Assembly (NCBI GenBank): GCA_938023885.1
Contig: CALJCU010000219.1
Location: 1 to 5,423, forward strand
Reading direction: 5' to 3'
DNA from: an uncultured Prevotella sp.
GTDB taxonomy: Bacteria; Bacteroidota; Bacteroidia; Bacteroidales; Bacteroidaceae
DNA: 5,423 nucleotides
Shown: one piece after another, positions 5,386 to 5,423 of the stretch
How the letters are laid out: each line of letters starts with the position of its first letter
Position numbering within the stretch: position 1 is the stretch's first letter
Position numbers and translations under genes: made by a program
Notes under the pieces: model-generated
What the model was told of the DNA's origin: nothing
What the model saw: the letters and a program-made list of their open reading frames with translations, nothing else
Database searches by the model: none

Positions 5386-5423
5386 CAATTCTACAAACTT
5401 TACAGTTCAACCATTAAATGTAT

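Noticed and set aside
5386..5423. Possible start of another gene or promoter at the right edge
   Set aside because: CAAACTTTA resembles a reversed -7 box but has wrong spacing, and no frame with a start and meaningful length is visible before the window ends.

Overview
This window looks like a chromosomal segment of a Bacteroidota bacterium, most likely Bacteroidales and possibly a Prevotella relative. The evidence is lipoprotein and protein sequence styles typical of that group, AT-rich spacers between coding regions of moderate GC, few Shine-Dalgarno sites, and three promoter -7 boxes matching the Bacteroidota consensus TAnnTTTG. The genus is inferred from general resemblance, not from a search.

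Layout, left to right. Positions 1-474 (minus) hold the first 158 codons of a Wza-type polysaccharide export lipoprotein that runs off the left edge. Positions 475-738 are a divergent control region with a -7 box on each strand, a hairpin-like inverted repeat at the minus-strand promoter, and a possible 24-residue leader ORF (647-721). A complete type I L-asparaginase, ansA, follows at 739-1767 (plus). It meets tail to tail, with one base between stop codons, a four-gene minus-strand block filling 1769-5262. In transcription order that block is an M48 zinc metalloprotease lipoprotein (5262-4369), a short NfeD-family membrane protein (4325-3879), an SPFH/paraslipin-type membrane scaffold protein (3848-2904), and a WecB-family UDP-GlcNAc 2-epimerase homologue (2875-1769). 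Gaps of 43, 30 and 28 bp with no visible terminator suggest one operon. Its likely promoter is at 5296-5303, with a tandem 11-bp repeat further upstream.

Functionally, NfeD plus SPFH is a well-known pair (for example QmcA with YbbJ in E. coli) that forms membrane microdomain scaffolds. An M48 lipoprotease encoded first in the same operon suggests an envelope quality-control module. The last gene is the most unusual. It keeps the WecB fold signatures and apparent UDP-binding residues, but two residues regarded as catalytic in WecB (E117 and H213, E. coli numbering) are replaced by Ala and Asn. It may therefore be a non-canonical or inactive epimerase. The asparaginase appears to be an independent metabolic gene lying between minus-strand genes. 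No mobile element, CRISPR array, tRNA or rRNA is visible.
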